A stretch of DNA of 64,000 nt. It comes from Heloderma charlesbogerti (Eukaryota; Chordata; Lepidosauria; Squamata; Helodermatidae). The position numbers and the translations under genes are program-made. This document shows, piece after piece, positions 42,170-52,334 of the stretch; the first letter of the stretch is position 1, and each line of letters opens with the position of its first letter. The stretch covers positions 124,001 through 188,000 of the forward strand of contig JANEZZ010001410.1 in NCBI GenBank assembly GCA_026122225.1. Reading direction: 5' to 3'. The notes under the pieces were generated by a model. That model searched no databases, was not told the DNA's origin, and was given only the letters and a program-made list of their open reading frames with translations.

Positions 42170-42899
42170 TAGGGATGTACGAAAGTCACCTTTTCGAAGG
42201 GGGTGATTTGCGGTGGAGGGGAGGTGCTCCGTCCCTCCCCCAGAAATTATGGCTGGGGGGGAGGTGCCCTGTCCCTCCGGCCGCAAATCCTCCTGGCCAG
42301 CCAGGACACAAATGGTGGCGGCCGTAGCCGCTGCCATTTGTGTCCATGCAGTCAGCCATGATAGGCTACGTAAATGTTTACGTAGCCTATCATGGCTGAT
42401 TTAAAAGAAAAAAAACGCGCGTACGCAAATGTTACGCTATTTGTGTTCCCCTTATTTTCGCAGTCTTAGTCTACGTAAATGTTTACATAGACTAAAACGT
42501 GTCAAAATAAGGAACGCAAATTTTGGGCGCCGCCATTTGCGTACGCACGTTGTTGTTTTCTTTTAAATCAGCCGTGATAGGCTATGTAAACATTTACGTA
42601 GCCTATCACAGTATTTTTTAAAAAATCTAGCCGTGATAAGCTACATAAATCTTTACGTAGCCTATCACGTTTTCTTTTTTTTTTTTACTGGAAATGGCGG
42701 TGGCGGCAGCTGGTCGGAAGACCAGCCACCGCAGCTGCCAAACCATTGCCGGAGCCGCCGCCACCAGGAAGATTCGCCCAAGGTAAGTCCTGTCCCGGGG
42801 GGGCGGGGGGGCAGACCGTTTTGCCACTGATTTCGGGGACCCGAATGTGCTGGCATTTGGCCTCCCCGAGATTCGTGGCGAAATTCTCTGACATCCCTA
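42170..42899. mobile_element. hAT-like hairpin element, core internally deleted (A left, B right)
   Basis: TAGGGATGTACGAAAGTCAC to AATTCTCTGACATCCCTA with perfect TSDs GTTGCAAG (42162-42169 and 42900-42907). Parts of the paired AAATGG stems are gone on both sides: only CGTACGCAAATG next to TTACGCTATTTGTG on the left and CGCAAATTTTGGGCGCC on the right. Donor-like CAAGGTAAGTCC at 42779. Confidence 0.93.
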
Positions 42900-42907
42900 G
42901 TTGCAAG

Positions 42908-43319
42908 CACCCGACTGAGTCTGGGGGTCCAGGGGACTCTCCCATGCCCAGCACTCTGGATACTGCTCACTGAGCCACAGAGCAGGTGTACAGGGCCATT
43001 TCTGCAACATTAGAGGTGAAAGGGGGCCCTTTAGAGCTGCCATTCTGCACAACATTGAATATACCGAATATACCCCATTGTGCTTAAAAACGACGTCTTG
43101 CAGCGAGGAGCAGGCAGCAACGGGGTGCTCCCGGACCACTCGCAGAGCCCTCCGGGGCTTGCGCCGCTGAGCGAGATGGAGCAGGCGGCAGCGGTGACTC
43201 AGGGAGCACCTGGGCTTGGTGGGCACAGATAAGCCTGCCCATCTCCAGCCTGAACCAGTATGGGTCTTCTCATGGGTCACAGTGCTTGACCACGAGGCCA
43301 TTTAGGGTGGCTTCGGCTT
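42908..43319. other. No gene recognised
   Basis: GC-richer sequence with GCAACATTA and CACAACATTG motifs near 43000-43065 that recall the 54560 family. No ends were found. Confidence 0.4.
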
Positions 43320-43705
43320 ATGCCGATAACAGCATGACCATTGCTTATCATCCCCTCCATCAAACCATTCAACACCATTTACATGCCCAGCTGAAACCGT
43401 GGTATTTTCCTACCATATTTTGCTTGCTTGAAGCCACAGGCCACCAATTTTGGATAGCTTCCAAAGGGGATTAGACCATTTCATGGAAGATAAGGCTATC
43501 AACAGCTACTCATCAGGATGTCCATATGCTACCTCCACTATCTGAGGCACTGTGCCTATGTGCAGCAGTTGCTGGGGAACTTGAGTGGGAGGTTGCTATT
43601 ACACTCACGTCATATTTGTGTATTTCCTACAGACAGCTGGTTGTCCCTCTGTGATCAGAGTGCTGGACAAGATGGACTCTTCGTCTGATCCAGCATGACT
43701 TTTCT
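43320..43705 (+). repeat. Reptile interspersed repeat ending GCTGGACAAGATGG...GATCCAGC
   Basis: Contains GATAAGGCTATCAACAGCTAC, TGGGGAACTTGAGTGGGAGG and GTGCTGGACAAGATGGACTC followed by TCTGATCCAGCATG. This order is typical of a repeat widespread in squamates; class uncertain. Confidence 0.5.
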
Positions 43706-43761
43706 GTCAATTTTAGTTTCTCTCAGTTCCCCTTTTTTCCCATCTTAACTTGAGTTTGTCC

Positions 43762-44285
43762 TAGGGATGGGTGAACCCCCTGATGTCTGGTACAGGGGGA
43801 GGGGGGTCCACCACAGAGAAATATTGGCTGCTTAGGGCCCCACGAATTTCCCTGGAGCCCTGCCATAGTTCATGAGATGGTTCTCCAGCTGTCTAAAAGG
43901 CGCGATAGGCTAATGGCAGCCGCCATTAGCCTATCATGGGAAAATTAGGGCTGTAAATTGCATAGTTTATAACATTTGCTGCCATAAAACACTTCCTTCT
44001 ATGTAACTTGCCCTTCCTTCCTTCCTTCTATGCAACTTGCACCCTTTTACACCTCAATTTATAGCAAAGAAAGTGCTTTACAGCTGCAAATGCCATTAAC
44101 TACACAATTTATGGCCAGATTTTCCTATGTTAGGCTATTGGTGGCTACCTTTAGCCTATCGCACCTTTAGGCAGCCAGAGAGCCATCTCTCCAGCTATGG
44201 CGGGTGCACCAGGTAAAGCGGTACTGGTCCCTGTGGATTCTAGAGGACACATTGGAGTCTGTGGTGGATTTCTCCAGCATCCCTG
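43762..44285. mobile_element. TAGGGATG-terminated element with GCGATAGGCTAATGG stems
   Basis: Starts TAGGGATGGGTGAACC and ends TTCTCCAGCATCCCTG. It has one stem GATAGGCTAATGGCAGCC / GCCATTAGCCTATC at 43912-43938 and a second, mirrored at ~44132-44160. This is the hairpin idea of the main family, GATAGGCTA, but without the CGTAAAT core, so it is probably a distant relative. No clean TSD. Confidence 0.6.
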
Positions 44286-44473
44286 AATGTTGTCCTGAAC
44301 TGGAGGATGCTTTTCTAAGTTCACATTTAAAGAATCATACACATTTTCTCTGAATGCATGTGTTTTTGTATGCAATTTTGCATAATATAACATTTTTGCA
44401 GGCAATTTTCACAATATAATTTTTTAAATGTTATTTCCACCATTTTTGTGTGAACGTTGCTGTAATATACTCA

Positions 44474-44507
44474 TACACACACACACACACATACACACAC
44501 ACACACA
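44474..44507. repeat. (CA)n microsatellite
   Basis: CA dinucleotides with one interruption. Confidence 0.92.
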
Positions 44508-44529
44508 CATTTGAGAACTCCATTGCAAC

Positions 44530-44728
44530 TAGGGATGTACAGATTGTGTGAAATCCACTCCATCTGTGTTTCGTGGATTGTCAGGTGCCTTTTGTTCTGT
44601 CGTCCACCAACAGAGAGATGTGAATATTTTTTTTATCTTGAGGGAAAATACGCAGATAATTACATTAGTATTTACATAAGTATTTACACAATTTACCTTA
44701 GTATGTAACATTTAGTGTATTATCCCTA
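44530..44728. repeat. Short TAGGGATG...TATCCCTA element abutting the next
   Basis: TAGGGATGTACAGATTG to GTGTATTATCCCTA; its last TA is shared with the start of the hairpin element at 44727. The left end matches the 36723 family. Confidence 0.45.
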
Positions 44729-45113
44729 GGGATGTATGAAAGTCACCTTTTCGCAAGAGTGATTTGTGGTGGGGGGGAGGTGCTCCCTCCCTCCCCCTGG
44801 AATCCTCCCTGGCCGTCTCTGCTCCACAGTGGCTCCACAGAGCCACCAGCCAGGGCTGTCTGCAGCCGGAGTTCCAGCCGCAGCTGGGCTGCTGCGAACA
44901 CAAATTTGCATCCTGCCAGGCTGCCGTGATAAGCTACGTAAGTATTTACGTAGCCTATCACGGCAAAGAGCAGGGACACAAACGGCGGCCGCTACACCAT
45001 TTGCGCCGCTGCTAGGGATGGCGGAGAATTTCTCCCCGAAACTTGTTCGGGGGGCTGAACACGTTGGCACTCGGCCCCCCGAAGTTTCGGGGAGAAATTC
45101 TCCGCCAACCCTA
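44727..45113. mobile_element. hAT-like hairpin element, heavily shortened (A left, B right)
   Basis: TAGGGATGTATGAAAGTCAC to TTCTCCGCCAACCCTA. Only one GATAAGCTACGTAAG stem and one AAACGGCGGCC stem remain between the A region and a complete B palindrome, which itself starts with TAGGGATGGCGG at 45013. No legible TSD. Confidence 0.75.
45013..45113. repeat. Stand-alone B-end palindrome (~101 bp)
   Basis: TAGGGATGGCGGAGAATTTC to GAAATTCTCCGCCAACCCTA: perfect inverted ends with GGGGGGCTGAA/CTCGGCCCCCC inside. It may be a minimal mobile unit or a deletion product. Confidence 0.75.
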
Positions 45114-45615
45114 GGGGCAGCCCTCCAGCAATGCAACAGAATTGTTTCTCTGTTGCTGCACCAAGCAATATTTGTTGTTGTTGTTGTTATATTATGTTTA
45201 TTTATTCATTTTCAGTATTTCTATATCACTTCTCATTTGTTGTTGTCCAGTCATTAGGTTGTGTCTGACTCTTCGTGACCCCATGGACCATAGCACGCCA
45301 GGCCTTCCTGTCCTCCGCTCTCTCCCAGAGTGTGCTCAAGTTCATATTCATTGCATCAGTGATGCTATCTAGCCATCTCATCCTCTGCCGTCTCCTTCTC
45401 CTTTTGCCTTCAATCTTTCCCAGCATCAGGGTCTTTTCCAGAGAGTTTTCTCTTCGCATTAGGTGGCCAAAATATTTCAGCTTCAGCTTCAGTATCTGTC
45501 CTTCCAATGAGCAGTCAGGGTTGATTTCCTTTAGGATGGACTGATTTGACCTCCTTGCAGTCCAGGGGACTCGTAAGAGTCTTCTTCAGCACCACAGTTC
45601 GAAAGCATCAATTCT

Positions 45616-46293
45616 TCAGCACTCAGCCTTCCTTATAGTCCAGCTCTCACAGCCATACGTTGCTACTGGGAAAACCATAGCATTGATTATACAAACCTTT
45701 GTCGGCAAGGTGATGTCTCTGCTTCTGACTATGCTGTCTAGGTTTGCCATAGCTTTCCTCCCAAGGAGCAGGAGTCTTTTAATATCATGGCTACAGTCAC
45801 CATCTGCGGTGATCTTGGAGCCCAAGAAAATAAAATCTGTCACTGCTGCCATTTCTTCCCCTTCTATATGCCAGGAAGTGATGGGGCCAGATGCCATGAT
45901 CTTCATTTTTTTAATGTTGGGTTTCAAACCAGCTTTTGCACTCTCCACCTTAACCCTCAAGAAGAGGCTCTTCAGATCCTCTTCGCTTTCTGCCATTAGG
46001 GTGGTATCGTCTGCGTATCTGGGGTTGTTGATAATTCTCCCGGCAATCTTAATTTCGACCTGTGATTCATCCAACCCGGCGTTTCTCATGATGTACTCTG
46101 CATATAAGTTAAATAAGCAGGATGACAATATGCAGCCTTGTCGTACTCCTTTCCCAATTTTGAACCACTCGGTTGTTCCATGTCTGGTTCTTACTGTTGC
46201 TTCTTGACCCTCGTACAGGTTTCTCAGGAGACAGATAAGGTGGTCTGGTACTTCCATCTCTTTAAGAATTTGCCAGAGCTTGTTGTGATCCAC
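45616..46293 (-). pseudogene. BovB reverse transcriptase palm and thumb
   Basis: A 225-residue frame beginning DHNKLWQILKEMEVPDHLIC, with GVRQGCILSSCLFNLYAEY and an intact YADD catalytic motif in PRYADDTTLMAESEEDLKSL. It stops at the codon after KAE-C, the same point where the copy at 2538 stops. Upstream the RT domain A (FCFIDYATAFDC) is in a different frame. Confidence 0.9.
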
Positions 46294-46463
46294 ACAATCA
46301 AAAGCTGTAGCATAGTCAATGAAGCAGAAATAGACTTTTTTTCTGGAATTCTCTTGCTTTCTCCATGATCCAGCGAATGTTGGCGATTTGATCTCTAGTT
46401 CCTCTGCCTCTTCAAAACCCCGCTTGTACTTCCTGTAGTTCTCGGTTCACATACTGCTGAAGC

Positions 46464-47342
46464 CTAGCTTGTAGGATTTTGAGCATCACCTTGCTGGCAT
46501 GTGAAATGAGCGCAATTGTACGGTAGTTTGAACACTCTTTGGCATTGCCCTTCTTTGGAATTGGAATGTAAACTGACCTTTTCCAGTCTTGTGGCCACTG
46601 TTGAGTGTTCCAAATTCGTTGGCATATTGAGTGCAGCACTTTTAACAGCATAATCTTTTAGGATTTTAAATAACTCAGCTGGAATACTGTCATCTCCGCT
46701 AGCTTTGTGGTTAATAAAGCTTCCTAAGGGCCATTTGACTTCACTCTCTAGGATGTCCGGCTCAAGTTCAGTGACTGCACTATCATGGCTATCAGGGACA
46801 TTCAGATCTTTCCTGTATAGTTCTTCTGTGTATTCTTGCCACCTCTTCTTAATCTCATCTGTTTCTGTTAGATCCCTGCCTTCTTTGTCCTTTATCATGC
46901 CCCTCTTTGCACAAAACGTTCCCTTGATATCTCTGATTTTCTTGAAAAGATCTCTAGTCTTTCCCATTCTATTGTTTTCCTCGATTTCTTTGCATTGTTC
47001 ATTTAAGAAGGCCTTCTTGTCTCTCCTTGCTATTCTCTGGAACTCTGCATTCAGTTGGATATATCTTCCCCTTTCTCCCTTGCTTTTCGCTTCCCTTCTT
47101 TCCTCAGCTACTTGTAAAGCCTCCTCAGACAGCCACTTTGCTTTCTTGCATTTCTTTTTCTTCGGAATGGATTGAGCTGCTGCCTCCTGAACAATGTTAC
47201 GGACATCCATCCATAGTTCCTCAGGTACTCTGTCTATCAGGTCTAATCCCTGAAATCTATTAGTCACCTCCACTGTATATTCATAAGGGATATGATTTAA
47301 GTCATACCTGAATGGTTTAGTGGTTTTCCCTATGTTCTTCAA
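46464..47342 (-). pseudogene. BovB ORF2 linker and RT N-terminal region
   Basis: The first ~220 residues are good BovB protein: basic PKKKKCKKAKWLSEEAL, then RIARRDKKAFLNEQCKEIEE, then GMIKDKEGRDLTETDEIKKR, up to NHKASGDDSIPAELFKILKD. After about 46650 the frame is wrong; the true continuation, RIWNTQQWPQDWKRSVYIPI and ECSNYRTIALISHASKVMLK, is in the neighbouring frame (46412-46651). Confidence 0.9.
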
Positions 47343-47690
47343 TTTAAGCCAAAATTTTGTAAGAAGGAGCTCATGATCTGAGCCACAGTCAGCTCCACGT
47401 CTTGTTTTTACTGACTGTATAGAGCTTCTCCATCTTTGGCTGCAAAGGACATAATCAATCTGATTTCGATATTGACCATCTGGCGATGTCCATGTGTAGA
47501 GTCGTCTCTTGTGCTGTTGGAAAAGAGTGTTTGCTATGATCAGCGTGTTCTCTTGGCAAAGCTCTATTAGCCTTTGTCCTGCTTCATTTTGTACACCAAG
47601 GCTATGCTTGCCTGTTATCCCGGTGATTTCTTGACTTCCTACTTTAGCATTCCAATCCCCTATGATGAAGAGGACATCTTTTTTTGGTGT

Positions 47691-47786
47691 TTTTAATCCT
47701 TTTACAACTTAATGACTCTTTCAGATGCTAATCACCAGCAACTAAGCAAGGAACAGCAGAGTGGCCTTTGCACCGAGTAGGCAGAT
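47691..47786. other. Short unassigned stretch at the BovB truncation point
   Basis: AT-rich to mixed sequence between the BovB break and an LTR-like unit. Confidence 0.4.
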
Positions 47787-48149
47787 GATCCCCGTTTGAA
47801 GGAGAGTCACTTGAAGATCCTAAACTTATGGGCTAGGGAGAAATCCTCCCTCTTTCCCTTGGGTCCATGGGAGGCAGCTGTTGCTTGCGCTTCAAACGGG
47901 TGCTACGCCTCCTTTCCGCACCCTCCATCGCTCGTCGCTCTTTGAGTCTGCATCGAGTGTCTAGCAAGCACCCCCTCCTGCGCTCTCTCACTGCCAGGGT
48001 CACTATCTCTCTCAGGAATGCCAGCAGAAGGAATCTCTGCCAGCTGCTGTGCCTGTGAGGGACGAGCTGGCTCCTCTCGCACAGATTGCTGATCCTCCTC
48101 AGAATCAGAACTGCTCTGGGGTTCTATCACCTCAGTTTCCACCCTGACA
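47787..48149 (-). mobile_element. LTR-like unit, truncated
   Basis: On the minus strand it starts TGTCAGGGTGGAAACTGAGG and continues for ~350 bp to about CAAACGGGGATC, nearly the same end point as the inverted unit at 31991-32349. The frame contains PQSSSDSEEDQQSVREEPAR, a clear relative of the peptide in the 31453 unit. Confidence 0.6.
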
Positions 48150-48899
48150 TCGCCTTTCTGCACCCCAGTCTCATCTCCAGCCATTAAGACCTTGAGTTGG
48201 AAAATGTTTATTCCATGCCTGAGTCCAGTCAGCTTGCAAAGTGGCCTCACCGTCTTTGCCAAGGAATGGCTTCCCTTCCCTTCCTTTTCTTCTGGGATGT
48301 GCGTTCTACTTGCAGGCAGCACGACAAATGTGCCCCGACTTCAAAGTAGATCTTGCTTTCCCCGCTCACGCAGCATCCTCCAGTTTGTCCTCTCATTATG
48401 AAGAGTCAACACAGCCATACTGAAACCCAGCTGTTTGGATTCCCTTTTCCAGCTGTGCTCTGAGACACAGGAGAATCCTCCTGAAACCTAGTAGTGCTGG
48501 GGGTGGGGGGGGGGAGAAAAAGTGGAAGAAAACATGTTTACCCAGGGGCTGTATCTGACAATCTGTCTCAACAGGCCCCATAAACCTACCTCCCCCTGGC
48601 AACTTGATATATTAAGAAATTTCTCTCCCTCCCCACCCTCCCTGCTTAATCTGCTTCAGATTTCTGCTGATTTGTCTCCCAGGTGGAGTCCGCAGTGACA
48701 AGCTAAATGGAGCTACGCATTTCTATACATTTAAAGAATTCACTTTTGCAGTGACAAAATCCTTAATATCCTGTAGAATACAACCAGGAGGAAGGAACAG
48801 TTTAGCAGGAAAAAAAAACCTTTGGGAACAAGGTTGCAGTGAATGCTCCTTGAAAAGTTAAGTTCCCATAGAACCCAGCGCATGACCTATTAATTTAAT
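48150..48899. other. No gene recognised
   Basis: Mixed sequence with a G-rich run at ~48500. Part may be LTR-retroelement remnant, but no motif is visible. Confidence 0.4.
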
Positions 48900-49472
48900 G
48901 TAGTGTGAAGGTTTGGGGCCGACAGAGGCAAAGGGAGAAATGGTCAGGCTTAGATGCCTGGAGTTTTTGTTGGGAGGGAGTATCCCTCAGAGGTTTCATT
49001 TCTCCACTTAGGTTTCAGTTTCATTTCCCCAGTTAAGTTTAATTCCTTCAGGTCTGAAACAGTACTTTTCGTTTGGAGGGAGAAGGGTATAAAAAGAGAG
49101 CAAGAGAGCCACTAAGAGTAGAGCTGGGGAGACCAGAGCCTGAGGATGGAGCAGGAAGAAACAGTTTGGAGAAGGCTAAGTACAGCTAGGGTAAAGCAAC
49201 TTGAATTTTTGCAGTTTTCATTTTCTCTTAATGCCTTTTGTCTCACTCAGCTCTATTGTGTAAATACCTTTAGTTGTGATTTGCTTCCTTTAAGGTACCA
49301 GTAAACTGTTGTGGTTAAACCTCTGTCTAGCGTGTCAATCACCCCATGCCTACAGCCTAAACCCCATGCTATTGGGAAGGGGAAGTTTAAAAGAAAGAAG
49401 GTGGGACTCTTAAGGAGGCAAGAGATCCCTAAGGATTTGTTCAGGGGTACAGGACATAAGGGAAACCCTGAC
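48900..49472 (+). repeat. Possible LTR with TATA box
   Basis: GGGTATAAAAAGAGAGC at 49086-49102 is a good TATA-box context, and the right edge AAACCCTGACA (to 49472) resembles the CCTGACA end of the solo LTR at 33172. A left edge TGGTCAGGC at ~48941 is possible but no TSD supports it. Confidence 0.35.
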
Positions 49473-50016
49473 ACGTAGAAATTACATTTGCATCTTCTCC
49501 AGGGTCAAGCTGAAAAAGAACGTCCAGCTCAAATTTCCAGACAAAAGTGGGGCCTCAAACAGGTCCACCTCTTTTACATTATTTCTCTTTAAACTGTACC
49601 TCACCATTGCCAGCTTTCTGCCAATGATGTACCCAGGCTGAAGGTATGGATCAGTGAGAATTTTCTTTCAATTAGCTTTTGATAAAAATTTACCAGAATT
49701 CACAGTTAACCATATTCAAGACAAAATGCATTTGAGTTTAAAAAAAAAAATCAAATGTGGGAGAAACTGAAATTGAATCTGTCTGTCCCAGCCCAGGGCT
49801 TTGAGTGTTTTTTTCTTAACGGTCTAGGATTGAATCCCTGCATCTTCAACCACATTTGCGGTGCTTAACTTGGTTTGCCATCTCTTTTTTTTCTGATATG
49901 CTCCTCATCTTTACAGCTACATGGTGGGCAGCTGGTCCTCTCTAGGCTGGGAAGAGTTGTATCTATCCAGTTTGGCCAGTTCAGATGGCTGACAATTTAA
50001 TTTCAGTTCATTTCAA
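49473..50016. repeat. Third copy of the 28655-type AT-rich repeat
   Basis: From ~49650: ATCAGTGAGAATTTTC, AAAATCAAATGTGGGAGAAA and GATATGCTCCTCATCTTTAC parallel the copies at 28655-28920. The left part is unassigned. Confidence 0.45.
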
Positions 50017-50024
50017 TTCATCTC

Positions 50025-51157
50025 TAGGGATGTGCAAATCAGCAAGACTTAAGCTCACCAAAAATCTCAGCATTCCATCTCAAATCTCATTCTGACTCAA
50101 GTCTGTATCAGATTGTGAGCTGAATTTTTTATTTTTTGCATGAAAATCCGTGCACATTTTTGTAGGGATGGTGCAAGCGTCAAGTTGGGGATCCAAGCTT
50201 GGCGAGAAGTTGCTGGTTCAGCCCCCCGTATGCCAGCTTGCAGACCTGAGCTCTTGCCCGACTCATGGTGTGCTGAGTCGGGCAAGAGCCCGGGCGCCCG
50301 CTCCCTCAGCAAGGAGAGGGGAAGAAGGCAGCGCCTCTCCTCCTTCCCCCATCCTTGCTACAGCAGCAGTGGCGTGGGAAAGGCTGGTCATTTTCCTTAA
50401 GTTTTCCTGGCCTTACGGAAAATGACCAGCTTGCCTTTTGCTGCCACTGCTGTAGCAGGTGGGGATGGAGGGAAGAAGGGGGCACCTATCCTCTTATCCC
50501 CCACACACCTGCTCAAGGCCAGGCCAAGAGGCTGGGGACTGGCCGCCCAGGCCCTCCTTCCCTGCACCAGCCCTTGACAGCCAGTGCGAGGAAGAAGGGC
50601 GATGGCAGCACCCCAGTACTCTTGCCCTGGCCTCCTCTAGAGAAGAACAGGGCAAAAGGCTGGGATCTGGCTGCCAGGGCCTCCTTTCCCACTCTGGCCC
50701 TTGACAGATGGCCTGAGGAAGAGGGGCAGCTAAAGCAGCTCTCCACCAGGCGTGGTGAGCACAGAAGCTCGCCGAGCACACCCAGCTGTGCAAGCTGCGG
50801 GGGGCAGTTGGTTGAGCTCCCCCTGCTCTGGATGGAAATGGGGTCCTCCATCCCTACATTTTTGTATATATTCCCCCCCCCCAAATGCACAAATCAGTTG
50901 TGTTGTTCTCCCATTGATTAAAGTGTTTGGGGGCACATTTTTCAAATGTGCACATTTTTCCATGCACATTTTCCAAATGTACGCATGCTGTCTAGCATCT
51001 TTTTGTTTTGGTCCGTGAATCACACCGCAAGCTCGAAAATCTATGGACTTGACCTGCAGATAGTGTCTGAGTCTGTGTTCGGACTGGAAGGTGTGAACTG
51101 GGTAAATCCTGATTTTTTAAAAAAAACTGAATTGAATTTCTCATACATACATCCCCA
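50025..51157. mobile_element. AT-rich TAGGGATG element holding a GC-rich one
   Basis: Starts TAGGGATGTGCAAATCAGC and ends CATACATACATCCCCA; flanks TTCATCTC and TCCATTTC match at 6 of 8. The right part (ATCTATGGACTTGACC, CTGGAAGGTGTGAACTGGG) is the reverse of the 19573 family. The GC-rich element 50163-50856 is inserted in it. Confidence 0.65.
50163..50856. mobile_element. GC-rich hAT-like element, no CGTAAAT stems, perfect TSD
   Basis: TAGGGATGGTGCAAGCG to GTCCTCCATCCCTA with perfect 8-bp TSDs CATTTTTG (50155-50162 and 50857-50864). Interior hairpins are unrelated to the main family: GCTGGTCATTTTCC/GGAAAATGACCAGC at 50380-50431, and GGGCAAGAG/CTCTTGCCC nearby. Long open frames on both strands (188 and 125 codons) reflect GC composition. 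Confidence 0.88.
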
Positions 51158-51397
51158 TCCATTTCCCAGTGCTGGCCAAGTTGGGCGCCTTCTTTGAGTC
51201 AAGGGCCTCCAAGTCCAACACCATCAGAGGCAGTAAGAGACATGCAGAGGAAGGGTTGGCTAGCAATGTCCCACATCCACGCTGTTACCTTGGATCTTTC
51301 CAAGCCCCAATCACTGGAGGAACCCCAGGAACCTCCATGGACCATTATGCAGAACCTCTGTGGGCCAGAAAAGGCCCACAGAGTGGAGGTTCCAGAT

Positions 51398-52326
51398 TAG
51401 GGATGGGGGAGAATTTCTCCCCGAAACTTTGGGGGACCGAGTGCCAACGTATTCAGCCCCTGAAGTAGTTTCGGGGAGAAATTCTCCACACACCCCCGCA
51501 CCCCCCCGGGATGGGACTTACCTTTCCCGAATGTCCCTCCCGGCGGCGGGTCCCGGCGGCGGTTCGGCAGGTCTTCGTCAGGGGCGTCAGGGCTGCCGCT
51601 ATTCCAAGAAAAGTAAAAAAAAAACAACGCCCCCATGATAGGCTACGTGACGATTAACGTAGCCTATCACGGCTAGATTTGCAAAGTCAGCCATGATAGG
51701 CTACGTAAATCGTCACGTAGCCTATCATGGGTGACTTAAAAAAAAAAAAAAAGCGCGTACGCTAATGGCGGCCCCCATAGGGAGCCGCCATTCACGTTCC
51801 TTATTTGGTCGCTGTAGTCTACATAAAGATTACGTAGACTACGGCGAAAATAAGGGCAACGCTATTTGCGTTGCCCTTATTTTCGCCGTAGTCTACGTAA
51901 AAGATTTACGTAGACTACAGTGACCAAATAAGGAACGCGAATGGCCGGGTCCCTATGGGGGCCGTCATTTGCATACGCGTTTTTTTTTTTTTAAGTCACC
52001 CGTGATAGGCTACGTGACGATTAACGTAGCCTATCATGGCTGACTTTGCAGATCTAGCCATGATAGGCTACGTAAATCGTCACGTAGCCTATCATGGGGG
52101 CATTTTTTTTTACTTTTAATTTCACGGCCGGGCGAGGCGAAGCGCCTCCTCCCCGGCCTGAATTTCGGCCGGGCGAGGCGGGAAGCCTCCCCCCCAGCCT
52201 GAATTTTGGCCAGGCGAGGAGGGAAGCCTCCCCCCCCGGCCTGGACTTCGGGGGGAGCAGCGAAGTGCCTCCCCCCCACCGCGAAGCAAGCTGCGAGACC
52301 AGGTAAGTGACTTTCGTGCACCCCTA
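51398..52326. mobile_element. hAT-like hairpin element (B left, A right), perfect TSD
   Basis: TAGGGATGGGGGAGAATTTC to ACTTTCGTGCACCCCTA with perfect TSDs TTCCAGAT (51390-51397 and 52327-52334). The core is complete and symmetric around ~51868 (GGGCAACGCTATTTGCGTTG). Four GATAGGCTACG stems and three ~41-bp units are present, with GGTAAGTGAC on the right and ACTTACC on the left. Confidence 0.95.
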
Positions 52327-52334
52327 TTCCAGAT

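Larger units (their letters stand above)
45241..47690 (-). mobile_element. RTE-BovB LINE, minus strand, endonuclease to 3' end
   Basis: A ~2.45-kb BovB copy, 5' truncated inside the AP-endonuclease domain. In protein order on the minus strand: endonuclease C-terminal half (47343-47690, GDWNAKVG and GADCGSDHELL), linker and RT N-terminus (46464-47342, PKKKKCKKAKWLSEEALQVA), RT core (KGVRQGCILS, RYADDTTLMAE) and C-terminal region (YGCESWTIRKAE, MRWLDSITDAMNM). The 3' end is marked by GACATAACC-like text and a GTT run on the plus strand near 45170-45245. Frameshifts near 46650 and 46410-46300 and a stop at 45616-45618 make it a pseudogene. Confidence 0.95.

Noticed and set aside
46705..47175. 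156-codon plus-strand frame opposite BovB
   Set aside because: Antisense shadow of the BovB ORF2; the minus strand has the real protein.
50355..50921. 188-codon plus-strand frame, proline- and serine-rich
   Set aside because: It crosses the right boundary of a transposon with perfect TSDs, and an equally long frame exists on the other strand.
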